Source: Ciceribacter thiooxidans (GTDB lineage: Bacteria > Pseudomonadota > Alphaproteobacteria > Rhizobiales > Rhizobiaceae). From it: a stretch of DNA of 64,000 nt. Both the position numbers and the translations under genes were made by a program. Of this stretch, positions 37,148-45,775 are shown one piece after another; position 1 is the stretch's first letter, and the number at the start of each line of letters is the position of its first letter. A model generated the notes under the pieces. The model saw only the letters and a program-made list of their open reading frames with translations. It did no database searches and was not told the DNA's origin. The stretch spans positions 754,501 to 818,500 of the forward strand of contig NZ_CP059896.1 in the NCBI RefSeq assembly GCF_014126615.1, read 5' to 3'.

Positions 37148-38752
37148 ATGCTCATTCGCCTGATTTCATCACTCATCCTTTTCTTCTTTCTCGCCTCACC
37201 CTCGCTTGCCCAGTCCGATCCGAGGGACCTCATCATCGCGCTCGGCAAGGCCAATTTCAAGCAGGCCGAAGAGCTGCTCGGCGAGATAGCCGCGACAGGC
37301 GATCCGCGCGTTGTGCCGGCACTCGAAGCCTTTGCCGAAGGCGGTCTCTATGTCCGCAAGTCGGACAATCAAGTGTTCATCACCAAGGCGGCGGGCAGCA
37401 ATCTCGCCGCCATCGACCCGCTGACGGGCGAGACGGTGGGCGAGGCACCGAAGGCGACCTTCACCAAGATCAAGGTCAACAACAATCTCCGCCGCGCCAT
37501 CCGTTCGGCCCTCGGCGGGCTGACGCTGCTCAGCCCCGATCGCGGCGTGCGCCTCGCGGCCGCGCAGGCGGTCCTGCAGTCGCCGAGCGCGGAAAACCTC
37601 GAACTCGTCGAGGCTGCGCTCGCCAGGGAAACGGACACCGAGGTCAAGGCGCGCATGGAAGAGGCGCGTGCGGTCTCCGTGCTCGCCTCCGACCGCAGCG
37701 CCGACGAAAAGCGCGCCGCAATCGAAACCGTCGCCTCGCTCGGCGGGCGCGAGGCGATCGGCATCCTGATGTCGGTATCCTCGACCATCGACGAGAGCCT
37801 CAGGCCAGATCTCGACGCGGCCATCTCCGGTATCGAGGGCCAGTTGCTGCTCTGGGATGCCGGCCAGAACGTCTGGTACGGCATCTCGCTCGGCTCGGTT
37901 CTGCTGCTTGCGGCCATCGGGCTTGCAATCACCTTCGGCGTCATGGGCATCATCAACATGGCGCATGGCGAGATGGTGATGATCGGCGCCTATTCCACCT
38001 TCATGGTGCAGCAGGTGATCCGCACCAGCTATCCGCATCTCTTCGACTGGTCGCTGGCGATCGCTCTGCCTGTCGCCTTCCTGGTGACGGCGGCGCTCGG
38101 CCTCGTCATCGAGCGCGGCGTCATTCGTTTCCTCTACGGCCGGCCGCTCGAAACCCTGCTCGCGACCTGGGGCATTTCGCTGATCCTCCAGCAGTCCGTG
38201 CGCACGATCTTCGGGCCGACTAACCAGGAGGTCGGCAATCCGTCCTGGATGTCCGGGTCCTTTGCGCTCGGCGGCATGACGATCACCTGGAACCGGCTCT
38301 GGATCGTGCTGTTCTCGCTGACCATCTTCTTTGCCCTTCTGACCCTGATGAAGCGCTCGTCCTTCGGCCTGCAGATGCGCGCCGTCACCCAGAACCGCCG
38401 GATGGCCTCATCGATGGGCATCCGCACGCCTCTCGTCGATGCGTTCACCTTCGCGCTCGGTTCCGGGATCGCCGGCATCGCCGGCGTGGCGCTCAGCCAG
38501 ATCGACAATGTGAGCCCCAATCTCGGGCAGTCCTACATCATCGACAGCTTCATGGTCGTGGTCTTCGGCGGGGTGGGCAATCTCTGGGGCACGCTGGTCG
38601 GAGCGCTCTCGCTCGGCGTGCTCAACAAGTTCCTCGAACCATCGGTTGGTGCGGTGCTCGGCAAGATCCTCGTGCTAGTCCTGATCATCCTCTTCATCCA
38701 GAAACGTCCGCGCGGGCTCTTCGCGCTTAAGGGAAGGGCGGTGGAAGCATGA
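37148..38752 (+). CDS. urtB: Urea ABC transporter permease UrtB
   Basis: UrtB is the LivH-like permease of the urea importer. The 534-residue protein has a signal-like N-terminus and the long extracytoplasmic extension special to UrtB (about residues 20-235, helical repeats such as DPRVVPALEAFAEGGLYVRK). The permease core with the INMAHGEMVMIGAYST motif and GGVGNLWGTLVGA near the end follows. The ATG at 37148 is used because the in-frame upstream sequence lies inside the repeat. The stop overlaps the urtC start. Confidence 0.94.
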   Translation: MLIRLISSLILFFFLASPSLAQSDPRDLIIALGKANFKQAEELLGEIAATGDPRVVPALEAFAEGGLYVRKSDNQVFITKAAGSNLAAIDPLTGETVGEAPKATFTKIKVNNNLRRAIRSALGGLTLLSPDRGVRLAAAQAVLQSPSAENLELVEAALARETDTEVKARMEEARAVSVLASDRSADEKRAAIETVASLGGREAIGILMSVSSTIDESLRPDLDAAISGIEGQLLLWDAGQNVWYGISLGSVLLLAAIGLAITFGVMGIINMAHGEMVMIGAYSTFMVQQVIRTSYPHLFDWSLAIALPVAFLVTAALGLVIERGVIRFLYGRPLETLLATWGISLILQQSVRTIFGPTNQEVGNPSWMSGSFALGGMTITWNRLWIVLFSLTIFFALLTLMKRSSFGLQMRAVTQNRRMASSMGIRTPLVDAFTFALGSGIAGIAGVALSQIDNVSPNLGQSYIIDSFMVVVFGGVGNLWGTLVGALSLGVLNKFLEPSVGAVLGKILVLVLIILFIQKRPRGLFALKGRAVEA

Positions 38753-39918
38753 TTACCGGCTTCGTCCTGCGTGCACTCGAAGGCAAGATCGTCATTGCCG
38801 TCGGCATCCTCGTCGCTTTCGCCACGCTCATTCCGGCGCTCAACCTGATGACGCCGCCCGACAGCCCGCTGCACGTGCCGACCTACATCATGTCGCTCCT
38901 CGGCAAGTATCTCTGCTACGCGCTGCTGGCGTTGGCGCTCGACCTTGTCTGGGGCTATTGCGGCATCCTCTCGCTCGGCCATGGCGCCTTCTTCGCACTC
39001 GGAGGCTATGCGATGGGCATGTATCTGATGCGCCAGATCGGTTCGCGCGGCGTCTACGGCGATCCCATTCTGCCGGACTTCATGGTCTTTCTGAACTGGA
39101 AGGAACTGCCCTGGTTCTGGCACGGCATGGACGTGTTCCTCGTCGCCATGGCGATGGTGCTGATCGTGCCGGGACTGCTCGCCTTCGTCTTCGGCTGGTT
39201 CGCCTTCCGGAGCCGCGTCAACGGCGTCTATCTCTCGATCATCACGCAGGCGATGACCTATGCGCTGATGCTCGCCTTCTTCCGCAACGACATGGGTTTC
39301 GGCGGTAACAACGGTCTGACCGACTACAAGGAGATCCTCGGCTTGTCCGTCCAGGCGGACGGGACGCGTGCGGCGCTCTTCGCGCTCTCGGCGATATTCC
39401 TCGCATTCTGCCTCGTGCTGGCATCTGCCATCACCCGCTCCAAGTTTGGCAAGGTTCTGGTTGGCGTGCGGGACGCAGAAAGCCGCGTGCGCTTCCTCGG
39501 CTACCGCGTTGAAAACATCAAGCTCTTCACCTTCGTCGTCTCTGCGATGATGGCCGGGATTGCCGGTGCGCTCTTCGTGCCGCAGGTCGGCATCATCAAT
39601 CCGGGCGAATTCGCGCCGGCAAACTCGATCGAAGTGGTCGTGTGGACGGCCGTCGGCGGGCGCGGCACGCTGATCGGGCCGATCATCGGGGCGATCCTCG
39701 TCAATGTCGGCAAGAGCTATTTCACCGGCGCCTTCCCCGACCTCTGGCTCTTCGCGCTCGGCGGCCTCTTCATCGGCGTCACGCTGTTCCTGCCCAAGGG
39801 CATCGTCGGAACCGTCCAGCAGTACCTCGCCCGGCGGCGGGACTATCGGGCTGCCGCCGACAAGGATGCGGCGAACGCCGACGTGAATCCCCAACCGGCC
39901 CCCGTGGCTGCGGAGTGA
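38749..39918 (+). CDS. urtC: Urea ABC transporter permease UrtC
   Basis: This is a 389-residue LivM-like inner-membrane permease. It contains LDLVWGYCGILSLGHGAFFA, the FRNDMGFGGNNGLTDYKEIL loop typical of UrtC, and TAVGGRGTLIGPIIGA near the end. It is translationally coupled to urtB by an ATGA overlap and followed after four bases by urtD. The Ala/Pro-rich tail is short. Confidence 0.94.
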   Translation: MITGFVLRALEGKIVIAVGILVAFATLIPALNLMTPPDSPLHVPTYIMSLLGKYLCYALLALALDLVWGYCGILSLGHGAFFALGGYAMGMYLMRQIGSRGVYGDPILPDFMVFLNWKELPWFWHGMDVFLVAMAMVLIVPGLLAFVFGWFAFRSRVNGVYLSIITQAMTYALMLAFFRNDMGFGGNNGLTDYKEILGLSVQADGTRAALFALSAIFLAFCLVLASAITRSKFGKVLVGVRDAESRVRFLGYRVENIKLFTFVVSAMMAGIAGALFVPQVGIINPGEFAPANSIEVVVWTAVGGRGTLIGPIIGAILVNVGKSYFTGAFPDLWLFALGGLFIGVTLFLPKGIVGTVQQYLARRRDYRAAADKDAANADVNPQPAPVAAE

Positions 39919-39922
39919 GATC

Positions 39923-40678
39923 ATGAGCGACAAGACCACCTCCAGCCTGCTCTATCTCGATGGTGTGTCCGTTTCCTTCGACGGCTTCAAGGCGCTGAAT
40001 TCCCTGTCGTTCATCGTTGAACCCGGCGAGCTTCGCGCGATCATCGGCCCGAACGGTGCCGGCAAGACGACGATGATGGACATCATCACCGGCAAGACGC
40101 GTCCCGATGAAGGTGAAGTCTTCTTCGACGGCGGGAAGATCGACCTGACGAAGAAGGACGAAGCCGAAATTGCCCAGCTCGGCATCGGCCGCAAGTTCCA
40201 GAAGCCGACGGTGTTCGAAAGCCACACCGTCTGGGACAACCTGGAACTGGCGCTCAACCGCAAACGCGGGGTCTTTGCGACGCTCTTCTATCGACTGACG
40301 GCCGAGGACAAGGCGCGTATCGAGGAGATCCTGGAGACGGTGCGCCTGACCCACCGCAAGGACGAGCTCGCCGCCAACCTCTCGCACGGCCAGAAGCAGT
40401 GGCTGGAGATCGGCATGCTGCTCGCCCAGGAGCCGAAGCTTCTCCTTGTCGACGAACCGGTCGCCGGCATGACGGACGCCGAGACGGCAGAAACGGCAGT
40501 CCTCCTCAAGGAAATCGCCAAAACGCGTTCGGTCGTCGTCGTCGAGCACGACATGGGCTTCATCCGCGACCTCGGCGTCAAGGTGACGTGCCTGGCGGAA
40601 GGATCGGTGCTCGCCGAAGGGTCGATCGATTTCGTCTCGGCCGACCAGAAGGTCATCGAGAATTATCTGGGGCGATGA
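39923..40678 (+). CDS. urtD: Urea ABC transporter ATPase UrtD
   Basis: This is a 251-residue LivG-like ATPase with Walker A GPNGAGKTT, signature LSHGQKQWLEIGMLL (the SHGQKQ form is typical of UrtD) and Walker B LLLVDEPVAGMTD. GGAG lies seven bases before the ATG. A 258-base gap with an inverted pair of repeat modules separates it from urtE. Confidence 0.94.
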   Translation: MSDKTTSSLLYLDGVSVSFDGFKALNSLSFIVEPGELRAIIGPNGAGKTTMMDIITGKTRPDEGEVFFDGGKIDLTKKDEAEIAQLGIGRKFQKPTVFESHTVWDNLELALNRKRGVFATLFYRLTAEDKARIEEILETVRLTHRKDELAANLSHGQKQWLEIGMLLAQEPKLLLVDEPVAGMTDAETAETAVLLKEIAKTRSVVVVEHDMGFIRDLGVKVTCLAEGSVLAEGSIDFVSADQKVIENYLGR

Positions 40679-40709
40679 GGTGACCATGTCGAATGCTGCG
40701 GTTAGCATA

Positions 40710-40901
40710 CCCCCTCTGGCCTGCCGGCCATCTCCCCCTCAAGGGGGGAGATCGATTTGCGGCCAATCGTTCAGCTCCCCACATCCCGCGCTCGGGGCAC
40801 TCAATCACCTGTAATATATTCGGCGGTTCGGTCGGTCTGCGGCGCAAGCCGTCTTCCGATCTCCCCCCTTGAGGGGAGATGCCCGGCAGGGCAGAGGGGG
40901 T
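40710..40901. repeat. Inverted pair of mosaic repeat modules between urtD and urtE
   Basis: About 45 bases at the left (CCCCTCTGGCCTGCCGGCCA onward, 40710-40753) reappear as a near-exact reverse complement at 40857-40901, flanking about 100 bases of unrelated sequence. Related single modules lie at 59790 and another inverted pair at 61308-61591. The layout resembles a non-autonomous repeat element. Confidence 0.85.
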
Positions 40902-40936
40902 GCTCTTCAGACCCCAACCGCCACCGGAGGTCTGCC

Positions 40937-41632
40937 ATGCTGACAGTCGAAAACGTCAATCTCCATTACGGTGCAGCACAAGCCCTACGCGGCGTGTCGA
41001 TCAATGCCGAAATGGGCAAGATCACCTGCGTGCTTGGCCGAAACGGGGTCGGCAAGTCGTCGCTGCTGCGTGCCATCACCGGCCAGCATGCAGTGTCGGC
41101 GGGCACGATCGCCTTCAACGGCACAAAGCTCGACGGCATGGCGCCGTTCAACCGGGCGCGGATGGGTCTCGGCTACGTGCCGCAGGGGCGTGAAATCTTT
41201 CCGCTGCTGACGGTCAAGGAAAACCTCGAGACCGGCTATGCGCCGCTCGCCCGCAAGGACCGCTTCATACCGGACGACATCTTCAGCCTCTTTCCCGTGC
41301 TGCAATCCATGCTCGGCCGGCGCGGCGGCGATCTGTCGGGCGGGCAGCAGCAGCAGCTCGCGATCGGCAGGGCTATGGTGACGCGGCCGAAGATCCTCGT
41401 ACTCGACGAGCCGACCGAGGGCATCCAGCCGTCGATCATCAAGGATATCGGCCGGGCGATCCGCTATCTGCGCGACACCACCGGCATGGCGATCCTGCTC
41501 GTCGAGCAATACCTCGACTTCTGCCGGGAGCTCGCCGATCACGTCTACATCATGGATCGCGGCGAAATCGTCCATGAGGGGACGGCGGAAACGCTCGACA
41601 CGCCGGAGGCACGGCGCCACCTGACGGTCTGA
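40937..41632 (+). CDS. urtE: Urea ABC transporter ATPase UrtE
   Basis: This is a 231-residue LivF-like ATPase with Walker A GRNGVGKSS, signature LSGGQQQQLAIGRAMV and Walker B ILVLDEPTEGIQPS, where TEGIQPS is typical of UrtE. A perfect GGAGGT lies five bases before the ATG at 40937. Upstream in-frame sequence falls in the repeat and is rejected. Confidence 0.95.
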   Translation: MLTVENVNLHYGAAQALRGVSINAEMGKITCVLGRNGVGKSSLLRAITGQHAVSAGTIAFNGTKLDGMAPFNRARMGLGYVPQGREIFPLLTVKENLETGYAPLARKDRFIPDDIFSLFPVLQSMLGRRGGDLSGGQQQQLAIGRAMVTRPKILVLDEPTEGIQPSIIKDIGRAIRYLRDTTGMAILLVEQYLDFCRELADHVYIMDRGEIVHEGTAETLDTPEARRHLTV

Positions 41633-41727
41633 CGTATTGTGGATCATTTATGAGATGTTAGTAATATATGCTTGATGCTGAGGGGGAACGTGGTATTTAC
41701 CCGCGTCTGCTAACAAAAGGCACAGCC

Positions 41728-42878
41728 ATGACATCCGGCACGGTCCGAAAGCCGTTGCGGGCGCGAGACCTCGTTGGTCTGCTTGCAACCGGCTTTCTCT
41801 TTTTTGCGTTCATGACAGGTTATGCATCGGCCGCAACCGGCTGCGGAACACCGGTGCCCGCCGGCCGTCACGACATGACGATCCGTTCCGGGGGCACGAC
41901 CGGCACGCGGTCTATTTCATCCCGTCGACTTATACCGGCGACCGCAAGGTGCCGCTGGTCTTCGACTTCCACGGCTCCAACAGCCATCCGCGCGGCCAGC
42001 TCAATCGCAGCCGCTGGGACGAGGTGGCCGAGCGCGAGGACTTCGTCGTCATGGCACTCGAAGGAAGCCTCGACGGCGCGTTGCCCGGCACCCATGCCTG
42101 GAACGTACCCGGCGTGAAGCCGCTGCCGGGTGTGAGCCGCGAGGGTAGCCTCGACGAAGGCACGTTCATCCGCGATGCCGTGGAAAAGGCAAAGGACACG
42201 TTCTGCATCGATCCCGACCGCATCTATGCGTCCGGCTATTCGGGCGGCGGGCGAATGCTGTCGCAATATGTCTGCGACGGGCACGAGGATTTTGCCGCCG
42301 CCGGCTTCGTGATGGGGCTGCGCGCCGGCTATCCCGAGCAGGAGGATGGCGTCTGGCGTCCGCACAAGGAAAGCTGCCATCCGGCCAGGGCGATCTCGAT
42401 CATCGCGTTTTCAGGCTTGAAGGACCACGTCAATCCGTTTGCCGGCGGCGGGCAGCCCTACTGGCAATACGGTGGCGAGGCCGCGGTCGAACGCTGGGCG
42501 GAGCTCAATGGCTGTGAAGGCCGCCCGACCGTCGATGCGGGCGAGAAGGTGACGGTTTCGAGCTATTCGGGCTGCCGCCGCGGGACGAACGTGGTGTCCT
42601 ACGTGATCGCCGGGGCCAGCCACGACTGGCCGGCGCGGACCATCCGCTTCCGCTTCGCCTCGAATGGGGATGAAACGGTCCGCGAGGTTGATGCCACGGA
42701 CAGAATGTGGGAATTTTTCCGCAATGCGGGAGGCAAGCTGATGGCCGGAACGGCGACCACGACAGCTTGCGCCGCGAACACAATAACCGCCGCGACGACA
42801 GACGGCGGGCAGGGGACAACGTGCAACCGGCAAGTGACATCAGACCTCAGCGCGCCCGGGGCGTCGGAAGGCTTGTGA
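41728..42878 (+). pseudogene. Secreted PHB-depolymerase/feruloyl-esterase-like hydrolase, frameshifted
   Basis: The first part (ATG 41728) encodes a membrane-type signal peptide and TGCGTPVPAGRHDMTIRSGG. The frame must then shift by one base at the five-G run 41890-41894 to continue as HDRHAVYFIPSTYTGDRKVP and a full alpha/beta hydrolase. That domain has an HG oxyanion region (FDFHGSNSHPRG), a nucleophile elbow GYSGGG and a late ASHDWP histidine segment. Adding one G restores about 383 residues. Homologues are LpqC/PHB-depolymerase-like esterases. It sits between urtE and ureD and its end overlaps ureD. It is either a real pseudogene or a homopolymer sequencing error. Confidence 0.75.
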
Positions 42879-43639
42879 CGAAAGCGCTCGGCGGCCGCAC
42901 GCGGCTCGCCGAGCTCTACCAGGAAGGGGCGGCCAAGATCCGGCTGCCCGAGACCTTTACCGCCGAACTGGAGGCGGTGCTCATCAATACCGGCGGAGGG
43001 CTGACGGGCGGCGACCGCATGGACTGGTCGGTCGCTGCAGGTCCCGGCACCTTCGTGACCGCAACCACGCAAGCCTGCGAAAAGATCTACAAGGCCTCCT
43101 TTGGCACCGCCGCGGTCGAGACGCGGATCAGCGCCGCCGCGGGCGCGCGCGTCCACTGGCTGCCGCAGGAAACGATCCTCTTCGACAACGCCTCACTCAC
43201 CCGCCGGCTGGAAGTCGACCTCGATCCGACCGCCGAATTCCTTTGCGTCGAGGCGGTGCTGCTCGGCCGCAAGGCGATGGGCGAGGGCGTCTCCCGCGGC
43301 CTCATGCGCGACCGCTGGCGTATCCGATGTGCCGGGCGGCTGATCCATGCCGAGGAACTCCGCCTCGACGGCGATATTGCGGCGTTGACCGCCTCGAACG
43401 CGGTTCTCGGCGGCGATGTCGCCTTCGCCACCGTGCTTTACGTCGGGCCCCTCGCGGAGGCGCTGCTGCCGCAGGTGCGCGCGATCCTCGGCGACGGTCC
43501 GGGCGGCGCGAGCCAATGGGAGGGCAAGCTGGTCGTGCGGATGACCGCCGCCGACGGCTTCCGGCTCAGACAAAAATTGGTTTCAATCGTTTCGGCCTTG
43601 CGCAGCGGCGCGACTATGCCGAAAGTCTGGAATCTCTGA
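42821..43639 (+). CDS. ureD: Urease accessory protein UreD
   Basis: UreD (UreH) is the first scaffold in loading nickel into urease. The 272-residue protein includes [16 protein letters not shown], the [10 protein letters not shown] segment and [10 protein letters not shown], all typical of the family. I use GTG at 42821 with AGGGG five bases upstream, giving normal length. It overlaps the end of the esterase gene by 58 bases in another frame. It heads the urease structural genes. Confidence 0.92.
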   Translation: MQPASDIRPQRARGVGRLVTKALGGRTRLAELYQEGAAKIRLPETFTAELEAVLINTGGGLTGGDRMDWSVAAGPGTFVTATTQACEKIYKASFGTAAVETRISAAAGARVHWLPQETILFDNASLTRRLEVDLDPTAEFLCVEAVLLGRKAMGEGVSRGLMRDRWRIRCAGRLIHAEELRLDGDIAALTASNAVLGGDVAFATVLYVGPLAEALLPQVRAILGDGPGGASQWEGKLVVRMTAADGFRLRQKLVSIVSALRSGATMPKVWNL

Positions 43640-43665
43640 CAGTCGTCAAGAAGAGTGGAGCGGGC

Positions 43666-43968
43666 ATGAACCTCACGCCGAGAGAAAAAGACAAACTCCT
43701 GATCGCCATGGCGGCCGTGGTGGCACGCCGCCGGCTCGAGCGGGGGGTGAAGCTCAACTACCCGGAAGCGATCGCGCTCATCACCGACTTCGTGGTGGAA
43801 GGCGCACGCGACGGGCGTTCGGTCGCCGACCTCATGGAGGCGGGGGCGCACGTGATCACCCGCGACCAGGTGATGGAGGGTATCGCCGAGATGATCCACG
43901 ACGTGCAGGTCGAGGCGACTTTCCCCGACGGCACGAAGCTCGTGACCGTGCATGAACCGATACGTTAA
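43666..43968 (+). CDS. ureA: Urease gamma subunit
   Basis: This is the 100-residue gamma subunit of nickel urease (urea to ammonia and carbamate). The sequence begins [20 protein letters not shown] and ends [18 protein letters not shown], which is fully typical. GGAG lies five bases before the ATG. It is followed after 19 bases by ureB. Confidence 0.97.
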   Translation: MNLTPREKDKLLIAMAAVVARRRLERGVKLNYPEAIALITDFVVEGARDGRSVADLMEAGAHVITRDQVMEGIAEMIHDVQVEATFPDGTKLVTVHEPIR

Positions 43969-43987
43969 GCCATTGGAGGACTGATTC

Positions 43988-44293
43988 ATGATCCCCGGCG
44001 AAATCATTGCCGCACAAGGCGAAATCGAACTCAATGCGGACCTCCCGACGGTGACGGTCGAGGTCTCCAATACGGGCGACCGGCCGGTGCAGGTCGGCAG
44101 CCACTATCACTTCTTCGAGGCCAATGCCGGTCTCTCCTTCGACCGCGAAACGGCGAGGGGGATGCGGCTCGACATCCCGGCCGGAACAGCGGTACGCTTC
44201 GAACCGGGGCAGACGCGGCAGGTGACGCTGATCCCGCTTTCGGGCAAGCGTGAGGTCTACGGTTTTCGACAACAGATCATGGGAGCACTCTGA
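43988..44293 (+). CDS. ureB: Urease beta subunit
   Basis: This is the 101-residue beta subunit of urease. [18 protein letters not shown] starts the protein, and the [17 protein letters not shown] core and [18 protein letters not shown] end are family hallmarks. GGAGG precedes the ATG. Its stop overlaps the start of the GFA gene, so that gene is translationally coupled. Confidence 0.97.
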   Translation: MIPGEIIAAQGEIELNADLPTVTVEVSNTGDRPVQVGSHYHFFEANAGLSFDRETARGMRLDIPAGTAVRFEPGQTRQVTLIPLSGKREVYGFRQQIMGAL

Positions 44294-44649
44294 TGGCGGT
44301 TTTGCATTATCACGGAAGTTGCCAGTGCGGGGCGGTGGATTTCGACGTCGACGTCGATCTCGGGCACACGGTGGTGTGCAACTGCTCGCGCTGCCGGCGC
44401 CTCGGGTCGGTTCTCGCCTTCGCTCCGCGCGAGGCCTTCACGCTGAATTCCGGCAAGGACAATCTCACCGAATACCAGTTCAACAAGCACCTGATCCATC
44501 ACCTGTTCTGCAAGACCTGCGGCATCCAGAGCTTCTCCTTCGGGGAGACGCCGGACGGAAAACAGATGGTGGCGCTCAACGTCAACACGCTCGACGGCGT
44601 CGATGCCCGCTCGCTTCCCTCGCAGGCTTTCGACGGCGCATCGGTCTAA
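44293..44649 (+). CDS. GFA (CENP-V) domain protein in the urease operon
   Basis: This is a 118-residue Mss4-like protein of the glutathione-dependent formaldehyde-activating family. The zinc ligands are clear: Cys10, Cys12, Cys29, Cys31, Cys34, Cys73 and Cys76 (GSCQCG, CNCSRC, CKTCG). Such proteins bind zinc and some bind glutathione-linked substrates, but this one's reaction is unknown. It overlaps the ureB stop by one base and lies inside the urease cluster, as in other rhizobia. Confidence 0.88.
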   Translation: MAVLHYHGSCQCGAVDFDVDVDLGHTVVCNCSRCRRLGSVLAFAPREAFTLNSGKDNLTEYQFNKHLIHHLFCKTCGIQSFSFGETPDGKQMVALNVNTLDGVDARSLPSQAFDGASV

Positions 44650-44679
44650 CTGCATTTCAGCCAGGGTTTTTCAAACGCC

Positions 44680-45111
44680 ATGAATTTCTTGAGATTTTGC
44701 CGCCACGGTCTGGCCGCGGCCCTTCTCTCTAGCCTCGCCTTCGCCGCGCCGGTGGCGGCTGAGGATGAGCCCGAGGTCGACTGCGAAAACGCGATGACCC
44801 AGTTCGATATGAACGTCTGCTCGCAGCGCGACTACGAGAAGGCCGACGAGGCGCTGAATGCGCAGTGGGCGAAGACCAAGAAGGTGATGGCCGCCTGGGA
44901 TGCCGAACTTGATTCCGGGAACAAGGGTGCGGTCGAATCTCTGGTCAGTGCGCAGCGTGCCTGGATCCAGTATCGCGACAACCACTGCGATGCGGTGGGC
45001 TACAGCGTCTGGGGCGGAAGCATGTATCCGACGATCGTCGCCTCATGCCTCGAGGACCTGACCGCCAAGCGGACCAAGGAACTCGAAGAACTCGCGAACG
45101 GCGTCGAATAA
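44680..45111 (+). CDS. Secreted LprI/DUF1311-like protein
   Basis: This is a 143-residue exported protein with a signal peptide (about residues 1-27) and a DUF1311/LprI domain. It has the CENAMTQFDMNVCSQRDYEK segment and the late SAQRAWIQYRDNHC segment, with cysteines that likely form disulfides. Relatives inhibit lysozyme or are of unknown function. Its position 30 bases after the GFA gene places it in the urease operon, although its function seems unrelated to urea hydrolysis. Confidence 0.82.
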   Translation: MNFLRFCRHGLAAALLSSLAFAAPVAAEDEPEVDCENAMTQFDMNVCSQRDYEKADEALNAQWAKTKKVMAAWDAELDSGNKGAVESLVSAQRAWIQYRDNHCDAVGYSVWGGSMYPTIVASCLEDLTAKRTKELEELANGVE

Positions 45112-45126
45112 CGGGGCCGCAGGCGG

Positions 45127-45771
45127 ATGGGGAGACGGATCGTCATTGTCGGAAACGGTGAGGTGCCGCAAGGGGCAGCGGAGGCGATCGACGCCGCCGA
45201 CATAGTCGTGCGCTTCAACGAAAGCCGCAATTTCGGCTTGAGCGGCAACCGCACAGATGTCGTCGCCGTCTGCAATACCGGCCGTCCGGCGCTCACGATG
45301 CTCTCCTCGCCCGAATGGCGGGCGAGCCGCCCGGTCACGGATTGCCGGGAAATATGGTCGGTCCGTGACCCGGAAAAGTTCAGCTCTCTGCATCCTGCGC
45401 TGATGCTGACTCGTCCCGAGCTTGCGGATTTCTGCGATGACTACACCGATGCGCTCGCGGCTTTCGCGGCCGATATCGGCAAGGCCCACGTGATCATTGA
45501 CCGGTCGGTGCACGAGGCGGTCGATGCCGCGCTGGTGCCGTTCGAGCCGGGCGACTATGTCGTTCCGAGCAGCGGCATGGTCGTCGTGGCAAGCGTCCTC
45601 GCGCAGGCAGAAGGCGCCGGTGACGACGTCGTCCTGACCGGTTTTTCGCATGAAGGCTGGGATGGTCATCCCTTCGCCGCCGAGCGGCGTCTCGTCGATT
45701 CCTACATTGCCGCGGGCAGGCTCAGCCGCCTGCAGCGCACCGATTTCGTCTCTCCGCTGGAAGGAGCATGA
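45127..45771 (+). CDS. Urease-operon protein with GT29 sialyltransferase-like motifs
   Basis: This is a 214-residue cytoplasmic-looking protein often labelled urease operon accessory protein in rhizobia. Residues 5-46 read [19 protein letters not shown], then [11 protein letters not shown] and TDVVAV, which parallels sialylmotif L. Residues 147-173 (PSSG, then VVLTGF) parallel motif S. His181 and Glu186 in HPFAAE match the H-x4-E motif VS. This suggests a GT29-type nucleotide-sugar fold. Known family members are glycosyltransferases; activity here is inference. It ends four bases before ureC, with AAGGAG of ureC inside its last codons. Confidence 0.7.
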   Translation: MGRRIVIVGNGEVPQGAAEAIDAADIVVRFNESRNFGLSGNRTDVVAVCNTGRPALTMLSSPEWRASRPVTDCREIWSVRDPEKFSSLHPALMLTRPELADFCDDYTDALAAFAADIGKAHVIIDRSVHEAVDAALVPFEPGDYVVPSSGMVVVASVLAQAEGAGDDVVLTGFSHEGWDGHPFAAERRLVDSYIAAGRLSRLQRTDFVSPLEGA

Positions 45772-45775
45772 TCCG

